Shown: positions 24,478 through 25,675 of the stretch, in pieces
Layout: the number at the start of each line of letters is the position of its first letter
Numbering within the stretch: the first letter of the stretch is position 1
Source of the DNA: an uncultured Eubacterium sp.
GTDB taxonomy: Bacteria; Bacillota; Clostridia; Lachnospirales; Lachnospiraceae
DNA: 25,675 nt
NCBI GenBank assembly: GCA_934316845.1
Contig: CAKRDZ010000038.1
Coordinates: 1 to 25,675 of the forward strand
Reading direction: 5' to 3'
Position numbers and translations under genes: made by a program
The notes under the pieces: generated by a model
The model's database searches: none
Seen by the model: only the letters and a program-made list of their open reading frames with translations
Told to the model about the DNA's origin: nothing

Positions 24478-24963
24478 CTAGAAATATCTTAGCAACACTT
24501 CATTTATTTCATCTATTTTCTCTCTTCGCTTTTTTAATTCTGACAGGAATGCAATTTCTCCGATTTCATCCTTATCTTTTCTGCATTGGTCAATTATTTC
24601 AAGCATTTCTTTTTCAATAACAAATCCATACAAACCGCCGTACTCCTCATGCCACTCTTTATTCCAATAACCAGGCGGCATATTATAATGAACAATTCCT
24701 AAATACTCAAAGTTTACATTTTTCAGTCCAAGTTCTTCCTCGGTTTCTCTAACGATACATTCCCTAATACTTTCCCCCTCTTCCCGCAAACCGCCAAAAG
24801 TCTCCCAGTCATCTCTCCAATTATGATATCCAAGCAAATAATCATCCTCGCATTTTACAATAACCAACGCATGATTAATAGAAGGATATTGAACTAACGC
24901 TTCCTCTTCATCAATCTCTATTTTATCCAGAATTTCTGCTCCGTTGCTTGCTCTAAATATCAT
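24478..24963 (-). CDS. Nudix hydrolase (second, distinct)
   Basis: This 161-residue protein has a full Nudix box, GLREEGESIRECIVRETEEE, preceded by DDWETFGG. The N-terminal part (IEIDEEEALVQYPSINHALVIVKC) forms the usual Nudix strand. The substrate is unknown. The box differs clearly from that of the gene at 22971-23450, so the two are not a recent duplication. It starts 17 nt after the gene at 24981-25364, and AAAGGGG precedes ATG 24963, so the pair is probably an operon. Confidence 0.86.
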   Translation of the reverse strand: MIFRASNGAEILDKIEIDEEEALVQYPSINHALVIVKCEDDYLLGYHNWRDDWETFGGLREEGESIRECIVRETEEELGLKNVNFEYLGIVHYNMPPGYWNKEWHEEYGGLYGFVIEKEMLEIIDQCRKDKDEIGEIAFLSELKKRREKIDEINEVLLRYF

Positions 24964-24980
24964 TGTTTAGCCCCTTTCCC

Positions 24981-25364
24981 TTAATAAATCATTTCTCCAT
25001 CATTTACTTTGACCGCAATCTGCCATTCATCTTCATAAACAATTGTCCCAACAAAATTCGTGTAGACAACATCATACGCCTTATTGTATTTATCCAATAA
25101 TTCCATTACCGGTTTCAGTTTCTCGTACATTTCTTTTGCAGAATCACATTTAAAAAATGTAATAACTTTTTCACGCTTCACGCATGGTTCCGGTTCCGGC
25201 AGGTTGCATTTAAACCATTCATCAATACTTATAAACAAATCATTTTCGTTCTGTTCCATCACTCCATCATTTACAAGATTCCAACATAGACTAAAAATCC
25301 CCTTGGGATACTTCGTAATATAAGAATCTTCTCTTCCTTGTATCCGCATATACTTATAATTCAT
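24981..25364 (-). CDS. Unknown protein, 127 residues
   Basis: I do not recognise the family. The product is soluble and acidic, with aromatic-rich segments (MNYKYMRIQGREDSYITKY, FSLCWNLVNDG, ISIDEWFKCNLPEPEPCVKR) and a C-terminal half that looks like a small alpha/beta domain (VITFFKCDSAKEMYEKLKP, VVYTNFVGTIVYEDEWQIAV). There is no signal peptide. ATG 25364 has GGAGAAAACAG directly upstream. It is linked to the Nudix gene at 24478-24963, so an accessory or regulatory partner role is possible. Confidence 0.7.
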   Translation of the reverse strand: MNYKYMRIQGREDSYITKYPKGIFSLCWNLVNDGVMEQNENDLFISIDEWFKCNLPEPEPCVKREKVITFFKCDSAKEMYEKLKPVMELLDKYNKAYDVVYTNFVGTIVYEDEWQIAVKVNDGEMIY

Positions 25365-25386
25365 CTGTTTTCTCCTTCCTCCAACT

Positions 25387-25426
25387 AAAAAACGCCTGTC
25401 AGGAATAAATTTTCCCTAACAAGCGT
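25387..25426 (-). terminator. Leftward terminator without a visible gene behind it
   Basis: On the minus strand, ACGCTTGTTAGG pairs with CCTGACAGGCGT (12 bp including two G-U pairs) around an 11-nt loop and is followed by six T residues. It would stop leftward transcription entering from the right, but the sequence to its right is the presumed mobile element, reading rightwards. Confidence 0.78.
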
Positions 25427-25481
25427 GGATCAAGCATCTGCTAATATCAATATTAATGTATCATATTTTTAGTTGTTCGTC

Positions 25482-25515
25482 AATGGGGAGATTTTTTGAG
25501 TTTCCCCATTTTTTT
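25482..25515 (+). terminator. Rightward terminator upstream of the transposase gene
   Basis: AATGGGGA (25482-25489) pairs perfectly with TCCCCATT (25503-25510) and is followed by more T residues (seven counting the end of the stem). It would block outside transcription from running into the presumed transposase gene, as insertion-sequence ends often do. Confidence 0.7.
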
Positions 25516-25545
25516 CAGAAACTAAATCATCTGCAAAATAAAAAA

Positions 25546-25613
25546 GCAAAAACACTGCACTAATGTTATAATTAAATCACGACAAAATAAATAAAACAAA
25601 GGAGTGTTTTTGC
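25546..25613. repeat. 11-bp inverted repeat spanning the transposase promoter and ribosome binding site
   Basis: GCAAAAACACT (25546-25556) is a perfect inverted copy of AGTGTTTTTGC (25603-25613). The right copy covers the end of the AAAGGAG site and runs up to the start codon at 25614. The left copy lies upstream of the -10 at 25567-25572, so RNA from the element's own promoter would lack it. Confidence 0.75.
25564..25572 (+). promoter_or_regulatory. Extended -10 promoter of the transposase gene
   Basis: TGTTATAAT is a perfect TATAAT with the extended TG element. No good -35 is visible at the usual distance, which suits an extended -10 promoter of modest strength. Confidence 0.5.
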
Positions 25614-25675
25614 ATGATTAATTATAACAGATTAGGATATGAAATTAAACGGGATTTAGCAAATTTCTCAGAAAA
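25614..25675 (+). CDS. Probable transposase, N-terminus only (runs off the window)
   Basis: ATG 25614 follows AAAGGAG at 9 nt. The 20 visible residues, MINYNRLGYEIKRDLANFSE, look like the start of an IS4-like DDE transposase of Clostridia, but this is a weak match from memory. Support comes from the context: a rightward terminator, an extended -10 promoter and an inverted repeat over the start, all typical of insertion sequences. The element's left end is probably between about 25427 and 25480; no terminal repeat or target duplication can be checked here. Confidence 0.45.
   Translation, partial: MINYNRLGYEIKRDLANFSE

Noticed and set aside
24250..24620. Rightward open frames of 61-70 codons
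   Set aside because: They overlap the better supported leftward small membrane gene and Nudix gene and lack good ribosome sites.
22971..24963. The two Nudix genes as a recent duplication
   Set aside because: Their Nudix boxes and flanking sequences differ widely; they share only the family pattern.

Overview
The window looks like chromosomal DNA of a Lachnospiraceae-type member of the Clostridia (Firmicutes). Reasons: strong AGGAGG-type ribosome binding sites throughout, a spoVG gene, the paired glgC/glgD glycogen genes, a DnaD-type primosome protein next to a DnaC/DnaI-type loader, a two-component phosphorelay and lipoproteins with clear lipoboxes. This assignment is inference from gene content; no rRNA or other marker gene is present.

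Layout. (1) 1-1251 has no convincing gene. It is dominated by an unusual tandem array (about 81-1147) with an exact 63-bp period, in which a 37-bp palindrome alternates with a 26-bp linker. (2) 1252-10788 is a leftward block: glgC-glgD (ADP-glucose synthesis), spoVG, pth, mfd, a foldase-like lipoprotein and malQ. Several junctions overlap or nearly touch, and the block ends in a strong terminator at 1184-1211. (3) 10789-11085 is a divergent promoter region. (4) 11086-16764 is a rightward block: murC, a DnaD-domain protein, a DnaC/DnaI-like ATPase, a PRPP synthetase and a nicotinamidase-like hydrolase, followed by a small LprI-like lipoprotein (16800-17249). (5) 17314-23450 is leftward: a Nudix hydrolase, an ABC-class ATPase, a large hybrid sensor kinase and an overlapping response regulator. 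(6) 23542-25364 is a leftward accessory strip: a RelE/ParE-type toxin-antitoxin pair, a 52-residue membrane protein, a second Nudix hydrolase and an unknown protein. (7) At the right edge, from 25614, a probable transposase gene begins rightwards and runs off the window.

The two most notable signals are non-coding. The first is the 63-bp palindromic array; its linkers recur, so it is not a CRISPR. The second lies between murC and the DnaD gene (12470-12736): six perfect DnaA boxes, five of them abutting head to tail, followed by a DnaA-trio-like CTACTA, an AT-rich tract and a consensus promoter driving replication-initiation genes. Two of the DnaA boxes also form the stem of the apparent murC terminator. 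This could be a replication origin, a second DnaA-binding locus, or DnaA control of the primosome operon. The change from leftward to rightward transcription about 1.5 kb away fits the first idea but does not prove it.

Smaller points include a 19-bp inverted repeat between glgD and spoVG, an 11-codon mini-cistron coupled to the ABC-class ATPase, and an inverted repeat at the transposase start that should hide its ribosome binding site only in read-through RNA.
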